A DNA stretch of 24,605 bases, taken from Candidatus Woesearchaeota archaeon. GTDB taxonomy: Archaea > Nanobdellota > Nanobdellia > Woesearchaeales > GCA-2687795. Position numbers and translations under genes: made by a program. The notes under the pieces are model-generated. The model made no database searches, had not been told where the DNA came from, and worked only from the letters and a program-made list of their open reading frames with translations. Each line of letters begins with the position of its first letter. Within the stretch, counting starts at the first letter, position 1. Shown here piece by piece: positions 6,782 to 13,882 of this stretch. The stretch lies in the NCBI GenBank assembly GCA_002687795.1, contig NZBG01000018.1, forward strand, positions 1 through 24,605, read 5' to 3'.

Positions 6782-7345
6782 ATGGCTGATAAATTAATCT
6801 TTGTAACAACAAACAAGCATAAGTTTACTGAGATAAGGGAAGTGCTTAAGGAGTTTAATGTAGAGATTGAGCAGCTTGATATGGAGTATGAGGAGAATCA
6901 TGAGCTTGGTGATGTTGAGGGGATTGCCGGAGCGTCTGCTAAAGCTTTGTCCGGGAGGATAAGCAAGGCTTTCTTTTTGGAGGATACAGGATTGTATTTT
7001 GAGGCTTTTGATAATTTTCCTGGAGTTTTTCCTAAGTTTATTATGAAGACTATAGGTTATGAAGGGATTTTCAGGCTGCTTGAGGGGAAGAACAGGAATG
7101 CTTTTTTTAAGGCTGCTGTTGCATTTTGCGAGCATGGTAAGGAGCCTGTTGTTTTTACAGGGATTCTTAAGGGAAGAATCAGTGAGAAGGTAGATAATCC
7201 TGATATGGACTGCTTTTTTTATGACAGAATCTTTATCCCTGAAGGCTATGATAAGACTCTTTCCAGCATTTTGGATAAGAAGAACGAGTTTTCTCATAGG
7301 GCGAAGGCTGTTAGAGAACTAGCTAAACATTTGAAGAAGTCTTAA
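6782..7345 (+). CDS. XTP/dITP diphosphatase (HAM1/RdgB family)
   Basis: Family features are visible from the N-terminus: the T-N-K-H-K substrate-binding motif (residues 10-14), the LEDTGLYFEAF segment with the catalytic acidic residues, FPGVFPKF, and near the C-terminus FSHRAKA. The enzyme hydrolyses dITP, XTP and related deaminated nucleotides to monophosphates, preventing their incorporation. At 187 residues it is normal. I place the start at ATG 6782, giving MADKLIFVTTNK and a 1-nt gap after the glycosylase gene; an in-frame GTG at 6770 would overlap that gene. Its 3' end overlaps the convergent glycosyltransferase gene by 4 nt. Confidence 0.93.
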   Translation: MADKLIFVTTNKHKFTEIREVLKEFNVEIEQLDMEYEENHELGDVEGIAGASAKALSGRISKAFFLEDTGLYFEAFDNFPGVFPKFIMKTIGYEGIFRLLEGKNRNAFFKAAVAFCEHGKEPVVFTGILKGRISEKVDNPDMDCFFYDRIFIPEGYDKTLSSILDKKNEFSHRAKAVRELAKHLKKS

Positions 7346-8448
7346 GCTGTTAAGATACTATTAACTTTCTCATAAACATCTTTTACAGCTATGTTCATGC
7401 ATTTAGTGTCTTTGCATTCTTCATTGTAGCGCCCATATATATCATAGCAATGGGAGCATTTGACTTCATTTCTCATTATGATTGCATTCTTTGGGGCAAA
7501 CCTGTTTGGGTCAGTTGGGCCGAACAAGGCTATTAAGGGAACCTTTGTTATGGATGCAATATGCATTGTTCCTGAGTCATGTGTTACAAAGGCCTTGCAT
7601 TTTTTGATTAATGCTGCTGACTGTTTTATTGTTGCTTTGCCTACAAGGTTATATACTCTTATTTTGTCGGTTTCATTGAGGATGTAGTCGTTTAGCTTGA
7701 GGTCATTCTCTCCGCCAAATAAGAGCACAACAGCATCTTTCTTTTTTTCCAGTATTCTTTTGATTAGAGCTATATATTTTTCTTTTGACCATCTTTTGAT
7801 ATGCATTTTCTGGCCCGGGTTCTCTGCGCCGCCTGCAGCAATGCCTATCAGTGTTTTGTGTTTGAGGTTGTTGTTGAGGCAGAAATCGTCAGCAGATTTG
7901 AGGTCTTCTTCGGATAAGGATAAGAGCATGTCTTTGTCAATGATTTTTATTCCTAACATCTCAGCTATACCCAGATAATAGTCAAGTTCATATTTGCTTC
8001 CATCATATGGAACATTAAGATTGTTTGCAAAGCCTTCTTTATTTCTGTTGAATCCTATCCTGAACTTTGCTCCAGCGAGGAATGCTAATAAGCTCCATTG
8101 CCAGGATTTGTCAAGAACAAAGCAGAGCTCATATTTCCTTTTTCTCAGGCTTTTGATTAAGGAGAATACTTTGAATAGCTTTTTCTTGAAGATGATCTCA
8201 TCATCAAAGGTTATGATATCATTTATGTTCTTATTTCCTTCCAGAGCTTCTTTTGACCAGTTGCCTGTTAAGTAATATATTTTTGAGTCTGGATATTTTC
8301 CCCTTATAGCTGTGGCTAAAGGAGTTGTCATTAACACATCTCCTATGCCTCCGCTTCTTATTATAAGGATGTTGTTTACCTCTTCGGGCAGTTGTTTAGC
8401 CTTAGAGCTAAATAATTTGTTTCCAATGAAATTGATGAATTTCCCCAT
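7342..8448 (-). CDS. Glycosyltransferase family 9 (heptosyltransferase-like)
   Basis: The 368-residue protein has the GT-B fold features of family 9. An N-terminal ILIIRSGGIGDVLMTTPLA segment binds the acceptor side. The nucleotide-sugar side includes VLLFGGENDLKLNDYI, a THDSGTMHIASI motif and IALFGPTDP. A Cys-rich tail (CSHC, then ECKDTKC) is common in archaeal and bacterial members. It probably transfers a sugar to a cell-surface glycan or glycolipid; donor and acceptor are not predictable. A promoter of its own lies just upstream, so it need not belong to the pyr operon. The flippase at the right end of the window is another surface-glycan gene, but distant. Confidence 0.88.
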   Translation of the reverse strand: MGKFINFIGNKLFSSKAKQLPEEVNNILIIRSGGIGDVLMTTPLATAIRGKYPDSKIYYLTGNWSKEALEGNKNINDIITFDDEIIFKKKLFKVFSLIKSLRKRKYELCFVLDKSWQWSLLAFLAGAKFRIGFNRNKEGFANNLNVPYDGSKYELDYYLGIAEMLGIKIIDKDMLLSLSEEDLKSADDFCLNNNLKHKTLIGIAAGGAENPGQKMHIKRWSKEKYIALIKRILEKKKDAVVLLFGGENDLKLNDYILNETDKIRVYNLVGKATIKQSAALIKKCKAFVTHDSGTMHIASITKVPLIALFGPTDPNRFAPKNAIIMRNEVKCSHCYDIYGRYNEECKDTKCMNIAVKDVYEKVNSILTA

Positions 8449-8472
8449 TATAAGGTAGAATAAGCTGTTTGG

Positions 8473-8483
8473 GTATATAAAAT
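8473..8483 (-). promoter_or_regulatory. TATA box for the glycosyltransferase gene
   Basis: On the minus strand TTTTATATACC is centred about 30 nt before the ATG at 8448, between the pyrF stop and the glycosyltransferase start. A leaderless mRNA is expected. Confidence 0.55.
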
Positions 8484-8493
8484 TTACATTATT

Positions 8494-9465
8494 TTAGGCA
8501 TTCCAGCCCTCAGGCAACTTCCCATTCTTCTTCAAAGCATCTAAGATATCCTTCTTCATGTCAATAGCAGCCTGCCTTGATGCAAGATGGAACTCTTCAG
8601 GCTTGAACTTATCTTTGTAAGGCTCTTTTTCATAGGCAAAGATGATGCCTCTTGATGAGTTTACTATAGCGCCATAGCCGTCTTCATTGAAGCATGGCAC
8701 TACATCTTCTGCTCCTCCGCCCTGCGCTCCATAGCCTGGAACTAAGAAGATGGTTTTTGGCATTAGGTTTCTTAGTATCTTGGCTTGTTCAGGATAGGTT
8801 GCGCCAACAACTGCGCCAATAGGGGAGTAGCCTTTTTGGCCTGTTAGGTCTTTTCCTAATTTGTCTATGAGCTCTGCCATTATTTCATAAACAGTTTTCC
8901 CCTCTTCTGTTTTCTTGTCCTGTAGCTCTCCTGAGGATGGGTTGGATGTTTTGTTTAGGATAAAGATTCCTTTGCCATGCTTTTTGCAGGCTTCAATGAA
9001 TGGCATTAGGCCATCGCTGCCAAGATAGCCGTTTACTGTGATAAGGTCAGCATTTAGGGAGGGCATAGAGCCTTCTATCATCTTTACTTCACCAAGATGA
9101 CCATCAGCGTATGCTTCTGCTGTGCTTCCTATATCATTTCTTTTTGCGTCTCCGATTACAATCAAACCTTTTTCTTTTGCATAGTCCACTGTTTCTTTGA
9201 AAGCCCTTACGCCTTCTGGGCCATATTGCTCATAGAATGCTATCTGCGGTTTTACTGCAGGCAAGGTTTCAGATATAGCGTTAATGATAAGCTTGTTGAA
9301 TTCGATGATTGCATTGGCAGCAGCTTTGAATGAGTTGCCATAGGCTTCAAGGTTTCTTTTTGTTATGAACTCAGGGATTTGGTTTATCCTGGGGTCAAGG
9401 CCAACGACTGATGGGTTTTGTTTTTTGTTAATTTCTTCTAATAGTTTGTCTGCCATGTTTTGCAT
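8494..9465 (-). CDS. pyrF: Orotidine 5'-phosphate decarboxylase, bacterial-type long form
   Basis: The enzyme converts OMP to UMP, the last step of de novo pyrimidine synthesis. The catalytic D-x-K-x2-D core is at Asp106, Lys108, Asp111 (GDAKRNDIGSTAEAYA), with an upstream lysine in AVKPQIAFYEQYG. At 323 residues and with this motif it belongs to the long subfamily (TIGR02127-type) common in bacteria, not the roughly 210-residue form usual in archaea. An AAGGAG lies 9 nt upstream of ATG 9465, deciding this start over the ATG three codons later. It is the last gene of the pyrB-pyrI-pyrF operon, 31 nt after pyrI. Confidence 0.95.
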   Translation of the reverse strand: MQNMADKLLEEINKKQNPSVVGLDPRINQIPEFITKRNLEAYGNSFKAAANAIIEFNKLIINAISETLPAVKPQIAFYEQYGPEGVRAFKETVDYAKEKGLIVIGDAKRNDIGSTAEAYADGHLGEVKMIEGSMPSLNADLITVNGYLGSDGLMPFIEACKKHGKGIFILNKTSNPSSGELQDKKTEEGKTVYEIMAELIDKLGKDLTGQKGYSPIGAVVGATYPEQAKILRNLMPKTIFLVPGYGAQGGGAEDVVPCFNEDGYGAIVNSSRGIIFAYEKEPYKDKFKPEEFHLASRQAAIDMKKDILDALKKNGKLPEGWNA

Positions 9466-9496
9466 TTTTTCATCTCCTTATTGTTTTTCTAGAACT

Positions 9497-9946
9497 TTAC
9501 AACAACTCAACATCCTCTTTTCCCATGCATCTTTCGCAGTAATGGCATCTTACCTTTAATGGACTGCTGCTGGTTGAGTGAAATAGTGTGCTTACTTTAT
9601 CGTTGTTGGTTATGCATCTTGGGTTGGAGCATTTGATGATATTGTTAAGAATCTGCGGGATATTAACTTTGATCTTTTCAGTGACCTCAAAGTTCTTGAT
9701 TATGTTGACGCTTGCATTGGGGGCTACTAAAGCAATCTTGTCAACCTCTTCTTTTGTGAGGAACCTGCTGCCGATCTTTACAAGGCCTTTTTTTCTCATC
9801 TTTTTGCTGTAAAGGTTTGTGGCAATAGAGACAATGTTGTTTGTGTCTGTTATGCCCAGTATGTCTACCACCTTGAATGTCATGTTGTGAGGTATATGGT
9901 CTATTACTGTGCCTTCTCTTATTGCGTTTATCTTAAGTTCTTTCAT
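9497..9946 (-). CDS. pyrI: Aspartate carbamoyltransferase regulatory chain
   Basis: This 149-residue chain has the N-terminal nucleotide-binding allosteric domain (GTVIDHIP, then NIVSIATN) and the C-terminal zinc domain with Cys106, Cys111, Cys134 and Cys137 in the C-x4-C...C-x2-C spacing that holds regulatory and catalytic chains together. It confers feedback control by CTP/ATP on PyrB. Length matches the family. It overlaps the pyrB 3' end by 14 nt, typical of translational coupling. An extra Cys140 follows the zinc motif. Confidence 0.96.
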   Translation of the reverse strand: MKELKINAIREGTVIDHIPHNMTFKVVDILGITDTNNIVSIATNLYSKKMRKKGLVKIGSRFLTKEEVDKIALVAPNASVNIIKNFEVTEKIKVNIPQILNNIIKCSNPRCITNNDKVSTLFHSTSSSPLKVRCHYCERCMGKEDVELL

Positions 9947-10862
9947 TTTTTATCTTTTTTAGTAATAATGATAGAAGAGCCATCCTGACTGTTACCCCAT
10001 TATGTGCCTGCTCAAAGTAAATCGCCTTTTCTGTTCCATCGCAACTGCTGCAGAGCTCATCAACTCTTGGCAGAGGATGCATGACTTTTAGGCCTTTTTT
10101 TGTGTTTTCAAGAAATGTCTTGTCAATTCTATAGCAGCCTTTTAGTTTTTGGTATTCTATAGGGTCAGGAAACCTTTCTTTTTGTATCCTTGTCATGTAG
10201 AGTATGTCAAGCTTGTTTGCAACTTTGGAGAGATCTTTTCCTTCTGTGTATTTTATTTTTTCTTTATCAAGCTGTTCAAGGTCATCTTTTGGCATCTTTA
10301 GCTGAGGAGGGGATATAAAGTACATTTTTGCTTTGAAGTGCGATAGTGCATGGGCTAGTGAATGAACTGTCCTGCCGTATTTAAGGTCGCCTACAAAGCC
10401 TATGTTAAGGTTTTCCAGTTTTCCAAAGCTTTTTTGGATTGTGTAAAGGTCCAGTAATGTTTGGGTTGGATGCTGGTTGACGCCATCGCCGGCATTTATT
10501 ATGGGAATCTTTGCTGTTTCTGCTGCAAACCTTGCTGCGCCATCAATAGGATGCCTCATCACAATGATGTCTGAGTAGCCTTCTACTATCTTTATTGTGT
10601 CCAGGAGAGATTCTCCTTTGGAGACTGATGTTGAAGCAGGGTTGTCAAAGCCAATGACTTTACCGCCAAGCCTGCTCATTGCTGATGAAAAGCTCAGCCT
10701 TGTTCTTGTTGATGGCTCAAAGAATAATGTTGCAAGAATATGGCCGTTCAGAAGGTTTGAGTCATAGTCTTTTTCAAATTTCTTAGAAATGTCTAAGATG
10801 TAAAGCAAATCTTCTTTGGAGAAATCACGTATTGAGATAATGTCTTTGCTTTTGAATTCCAT
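9933..10862 (-). CDS. pyrB: Aspartate carbamoyltransferase catalytic chain
   Basis: This enzyme joins carbamoyl phosphate (made by CarAB, encoded divergently) to aspartate. Motifs in order: the carbamoyl phosphate site STRTR (51-55), SVSKGES with the mobile-loop Ser81 and Lys82, HPTQ (131-134), MTRIQKERF and HPLPRVDE. I place the start at ATG 10862, giving 309 residues. An in-frame ATG at 10883 lies only about 15 nt from the TATA box and would probably precede the transcription start. It is the first gene of pyrB-pyrI-pyrF. Confidence 0.95.
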   Translation of the reverse strand: MEFKSKDIISIRDFSKEDLLYILDISKKFEKDYDSNLLNGHILATLFFEPSTRTRLSFSSAMSRLGGKVIGFDNPASTSVSKGESLLDTIKIVEGYSDIIVMRHPIDGAARFAAETAKIPIINAGDGVNQHPTQTLLDLYTIQKSFGKLENLNIGFVGDLKYGRTVHSLAHALSHFKAKMYFISPPQLKMPKDDLEQLDKEKIKYTEGKDLSKVANKLDILYMTRIQKERFPDPIEYQKLKGCYRIDKTFLENTKKGLKVMHPLPRVDELCSSCDGTEKAIYFEQAHNGVTVRMALLSLLLKKIKNERT

Positions 10863-10892
10863 ATTAATTCTAAAAATATGCAAAGGGCAAGG

Positions 10893-10904
10893 GTTATATT
10901 AAAG
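10893..10904 (-). promoter_or_regulatory. TATA box for pyrB-pyrI-pyrF
   Basis: On the minus strand CTTTAATATAAC is centred about 36 nt before the preferred pyrB ATG (10862). Transcription should start near 10872, leaving a leader of about 10 nt. Confidence 0.55.
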
Positions 10905-10930
10905 CTTTCTTGTGTTCTGGGATATATGTC

Positions 10931-10961
10931 AAAAACCACTAATCATAGCAAGGTGGTTTTT
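10931..10961. promoter_or_regulatory. Inverted repeat between the divergent pyrB and carA promoters
   Basis: A perfect 9-bp inverted repeat AAAAACCAC/GTGGTTTTT is separated by 13 nt. Another AACCAC follows in direct orientation at 10965-10970. The arrangement lies upstream of both TATA boxes, where a shared regulator of pyrimidine synthesis could bind. Operator function is inference. Because it lies upstream of both expected transcription starts, it is more likely a DNA-level site than an RNA hairpin. Confidence 0.45.
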
Positions 10962-10972
10962 GAGAACCACAA

Positions 10973-10984
10973 TCTTTTTAAACT
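10973..10984 (+). promoter_or_regulatory. TATA box for the carA operon
   Basis: CTTTTTAAACTA is centred about 32 nt before the carA ATG at 11011. The ATG is preceded by a T-tract and no Shine-Dalgarno sequence, so the mRNA is probably leaderless. Confidence 0.55.
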
Positions 10985-11010
10985 ATTTCCTGTCTTCTCT
11001 TTTTTTTAGT

Positions 11011-12084
11011 ATGCAAAAAAGAGCTAAAGTTAAACTTGTTCTGGAAGATGGTTCTATCTTTCATGGCTTTTCGTTTGGCGCTGAGAAGTCTGCTGCCGGA
11101 GAGGTTGTTTTTAATACTGGCATGGTTGGTTATCCTGAGTCTATGACAGATCCTTCTTATAAAGGGCAGATACTTGTCCTTACTTATCCTCTGATTGGGA
11201 ATTATGGCGTTCCTAAGGATGAAAAAGAGGATGGCTTGTTAAAATATTTTGAATCTGATAAGATACAGGCACAAGCCTTAATTGTTTCTGATTATTCAAA
11301 GGAGCATAATCATTGGAATGCTTCAAGGTCATTATCAGATTGGATGAAGGAGTTTGATGTTCCGGGGATTTATGGGATAGATACAAGAGAGTTAACAAAG
11401 AAGTTAAGGGAAAAGGGCACAATGCTTGGCAAGGTTGTTTATGATGATAATGATATTGAACTGGAGGATCCAAATAAGAGAAACCTGGTTAGCGAGGTTT
11501 CGATTAAAGAGCCAATAACGTATAATAAGGAGGGGGATAAAAGAATTGTGTTAGTGGATTGCGGAGCTAAGAATAATATTATAAGGAGCCTTGTTAAAAG
11601 GAACTGTTGTGTGATAAGAGTGCCTTGGGATTATGATTTTCATTCACTTGAGTTTGACGGTGTTCTGGTTTCCAATGGCCCTGGAGACCCTAAGATGTGC
11701 AAGGAGACAATAAATAATATTAAAAGGTGTATTGAGAAAGATATTCCAACGTTTGGCATATGCCTTGGGAACCAGTTGCTGGCATTAGCAGCAGGGGCTG
11801 ATACTTATAAGCTGAAGTATGGCCATAGAAGCCAGAACCAGCCATGTGTAGAGGTTGGCACAAAGAAGTGTTATATTACTTCTCAGAATCATGGGTTTGC
11901 AGCTGATACTAAGACATTGCCTGATGAATGGGAACCCTGGTTTGTTAATCTTAATGATGACACGAATGAAGGGATAAGGCATAAGACTAAGCCTTTCTTT
12001 TCAATTCAGTTCCATCCTGAGCATTTCCCTGGTCCTGTTGATACAAATTTTTTGTTTGATAAGTTTATTGGGGTGATAAGATGA
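11011..12084 (+). CDS. carA: Carbamoyl-phosphate synthase, small (glutaminase) subunit
   Basis: CarA hydrolyses glutamine and passes ammonia to CarB. The N-terminal CarA domain carries LEDGSIFHG and NTGMVGYPESMTDPSY. The class I amidotransferase domain has VSNGPGDP, the nucleophile Cys251 in FGICLGNQ, and His335/Glu337 in HPEHF, so the triad is intact. The preferred start gives 357 residues. The longer open frame back to 10912 adds a hydrophobic stretch translated from promoter DNA and is rejected. Its stop overlaps the Nudix start (ATGA). carB follows after the Nudix gene and an inserted nuclease gene. Confidence 0.95.
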   Translation: MQKRAKVKLVLEDGSIFHGFSFGAEKSAAGEVVFNTGMVGYPESMTDPSYKGQILVLTYPLIGNYGVPKDEKEDGLLKYFESDKIQAQALIVSDYSKEHNHWNASRSLSDWMKEFDVPGIYGIDTRELTKKLREKGTMLGKVVYDDNDIELEDPNKRNLVSEVSIKEPITYNKEGDKRIVLVDCGAKNNIIRSLVKRNCCVIRVPWDYDFHSLEFDGVLVSNGPGDPKMCKETINNIKRCIEKDIPTFGICLGNQLLALAAGADTYKLKYGHRSQNQPCVEVGTKKCYITSQNHGFAADTKTLPDEWEPWFVNLNDDTNEGIRHKTKPFFSIQFHPEHFPGPVDTNFLFDKFIGVIR

Positions 12085-12581
12085 CTGAAGAGTATGTTTA
12101 TCATGTGGATGAGGAGGATAATGTTATTGAGAAGGTTGCAAGGAGCAGGATGAGAGCAGAGAATCTAATGCACAGAGGCACTTCAATATTTGTTTTTAAT
12201 TCCAAAGGAGAAATCCTTGTTCATAAGAGAACTAAGACCAAAGATTCATTCCCTGGCTATTATGATCTTGTAAACGGGGGGACTGTGGCTTTTGGAGAAA
12301 GTTATGAAGATAATGCAGTAAGGGAAATTGAGGAAGAGATAGGAGCTAAAGATGTTGAGTTAGAAGCTTTGTTCAAATTTAAGTATGATGGAGAGATGGC
12401 CAGAGTTTTTATTCAGGCGTATAGATTAGTTTATGATGGTCCTGTTATATTCCAAAAAGAAGAGATTGAATCAGGAAGATTCATGCCTTTGGATGAACTT
12501 AAAGAGTTAATGAAAATGGAGAAATTCTGTCCTGATTCTGTTGAGATATTTAAGAAGTATTTAGAGGAGTATAGTAAATGA
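12081..12581 (+). CDS. Nudix hydrolase, IDI-like
   Basis: The 166-residue protein has a perfect Nudix box at residues 67-89 (GTVAFGE, then REIEEEIGA), where the REIEEE glutamates bind metal. The N-terminal part (DEEDNVIEKVARSRM, then HRGTSIFVF) resembles the isopentenyl-diphosphate isomerase/YfcD-type group. These hydrolyse nucleoside diphosphate derivatives, or related pyrophosphates; the substrate is unknown. It overlaps carA by 4 nt. Its own stop forms an ATGA with an ATG at 12578. This looks like a coupled junction to a following gene, probably carB before the nuclease gene was inserted (inference). Confidence 0.9.
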   Translation: MTEEYVYHVDEEDNVIEKVARSRMRAENLMHRGTSIFVFNSKGEILVHKRTKTKDSFPGYYDLVNGGTVAFGESYEDNAVREIEEEIGAKDVELEALFKFKYDGEMARVFIQAYRLVYDGPVIFQKEEIESGRFMPLDELKELMKMEKFCPDSVEIFKKYLEEYSK

Positions 12582-12618
12582 TTAAAAACCCACTGGTCAC
12601 TGGACAACCACACATAGG

Positions 12619-12660
12619 ATTTATAAATAGTAATTCTTTAGTCTTAGATACATTTAAACC
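12619..12660 (+). promoter_or_regulatory. Candidate promoter of the inserted nuclease gene
   Basis: Two TATA-like sequences are visible, ATTTATAAAT (12619-12628) and ACATTTAAAC (12650-12659). The second would give a start near 12682 and a leader carrying AAGGGG (12703-12708) before ATG 12716. The gene may thus be transcribed independently of carA. Confidence 0.4.
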
Positions 12661-12715
12661 TCATTTTTATTTTGATTTATTGAAATTTATTATTCCAGAA
12701 AAAAGGGGTTTTATT

Positions 12716-13882
12716 ATGAATAATAAACAAAGATCAAATAAAAAAGGAAATGTTAAAATGATTAGAAGACTAAGGATAAGAACAAAAGAAGAATTAATCC
12801 TTGAGATAAAAAGACTATCAAAAGAAGATAAAAGATATTTAAATTATAGTTTCCTTAGAAATATCAAGAGGAATGATCTGTTGTTCGAAGCTGTAAAACA
12901 TTTTGGTGGTTGGAGAAAGACCGTAGAAGCAGCAGGTTTTAGACCAATACAAAAAGGATGGGACAAAAAAGAGATAATAAACGAACTGATAGAAATAAAG
13001 AATAACTTGGGTTTTGTACCTACTAGACAAAAATTAAGGGATTTAAAAAGAAATGATTTAGAAAAGGCAGCTACAAGGCATTTTGGAAGCTGGAACAAAG
13101 CTTTAAATGCAGCGGATCTTAAACCAAATAAAAAAACAGATTGGACAAAAGAAGAAACAATATACGAATTGAAGAAGTTTTCAAAAGAGATTGGACATAC
13201 ACCGAGTATTAGAGAATTAAAAGAAAATAATAAATATAATCTTTTGAATTCTGGTCTGAAGTTTTTTTCTACGTATAACAACTTCTTAAAAGCTGCTGGT
13301 CTAGAATTTATCTTAGAGATGAATAAATGGTCTCAATCAAAGATAATTGATGAACTTAAAGAGATACAGAATTATTTAGGAAGAACACCTAGGAGGACAG
13401 AACTAGCAGCAATGAAGAAATATGATTTAATAAATGCTGCTGAAACTTATTTCTCTTCTTGGTCAGAGGCTTTGATTTCAGCAGAACTTGTTCCAAATCC
13501 AGATATATTAGAGGATGATAAAACTTGGAGAGAGTGGGAAGATTTAATATTTGATTTTCTATCTAATAATAAAATAAATTATGAGAAGAAAAAATATATT
13601 AAAAAAGTGGGTTATCCTGATATTTATATCCCCTCAAATGAAAAAATAATAGAGATTAAGATTAATTGTTCAGAAAATTCTGTAAAAAAAGATATAAAAA
13701 AATATTTACCATATTGCAAAAGGTTAGAAATATGGTATTTGTTTGGGAAGCCTTTTGGGATATTATCTAATAAAGTCACTTTTGTTGGCCCAAATAAGAT
13801 AAGAGATTTCATTAAAGATAATCCAGACTTACTTGTAAGATTTGATAATATTAAGAATAAATATGGAGGAAAATTGAAGTGA
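12716..13882 (+). CDS. Free-standing homing-endonuclease-like protein (four HNH-type repeats plus PD-(D/E)XK nuclease)
   Basis: The 388-residue protein starts with four copies of a roughly 60-residue module (around 20-80, 82-140, 143-200, 205-265), each with an aromatic start, L-G-x-x-P-(T/S), and a helix like HFGSWNKAL-x-AA-x-L. This matches homing-endonuclease-associated DNA-binding repeats. The C-terminal domain has PD at 301-302 and EIK at 313-315, the PD-(D/E)XK core. Codons are A-rich (AAA, AGA, ATA), unlike the AAG/AGG-rich neighbours, which suggests transfer. ATG 12716 has an AAGGGG 7 nt upstream; an in-frame ATG at 12578 overlapping the Nudix stop is the alternative. It splits carA-Nudix from carB and ends over carB's GTG start, 42 nt before the carB intron. 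Confidence 0.85.
   Translation: MNNKQRSNKKGNVKMIRRLRIRTKEELILEIKRLSKEDKRYLNYSFLRNIKRNDLLFEAVKHFGGWRKTVEAAGFRPIQKGWDKKEIINELIEIKNNLGFVPTRQKLRDLKRNDLEKAATRHFGSWNKALNAADLKPNKKTDWTKEETIYELKKFSKEIGHTPSIRELKENNKYNLLNSGLKFFSTYNNFLKAAGLEFILEMNKWSQSKIIDELKEIQNYLGRTPRRTELAAMKKYDLINAAETYFSSWSEALISAELVPNPDILEDDKTWREWEDLIFDFLSNNKINYEKKKYIKKVGYPDIYIPSNEKIIEIKINCSENSVKKDIKKYLPYCKRLEIWYLFGKPFGILSNKVTFVGPNKIRDFIKDNPDLLVRFDNIKNKYGGKLK

Noticed and set aside
10912..11010. Longer CarA with a hydrophobic N-terminal extension.
   Set aside because: It translates the promoter and inverted repeat. The family start matches ATG 11011, and a TATA box lies about 30 nt before it.
12578..12715. Extending the nuclease to the ATG overlapping the Nudix stop (46 extra residues).
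   Set aside because: The extra region contains TATA-like sequences, and a Shine-Dalgarno-like AAGGGG precedes ATG 12716. The longer form cannot be fully excluded.
12716..13882. LAGLIDADG or classical HNH nuclease.
   Set aside because: No LAGLIDADG or H-N-H motif is present; the C-terminal domain shows PD...EIK instead.
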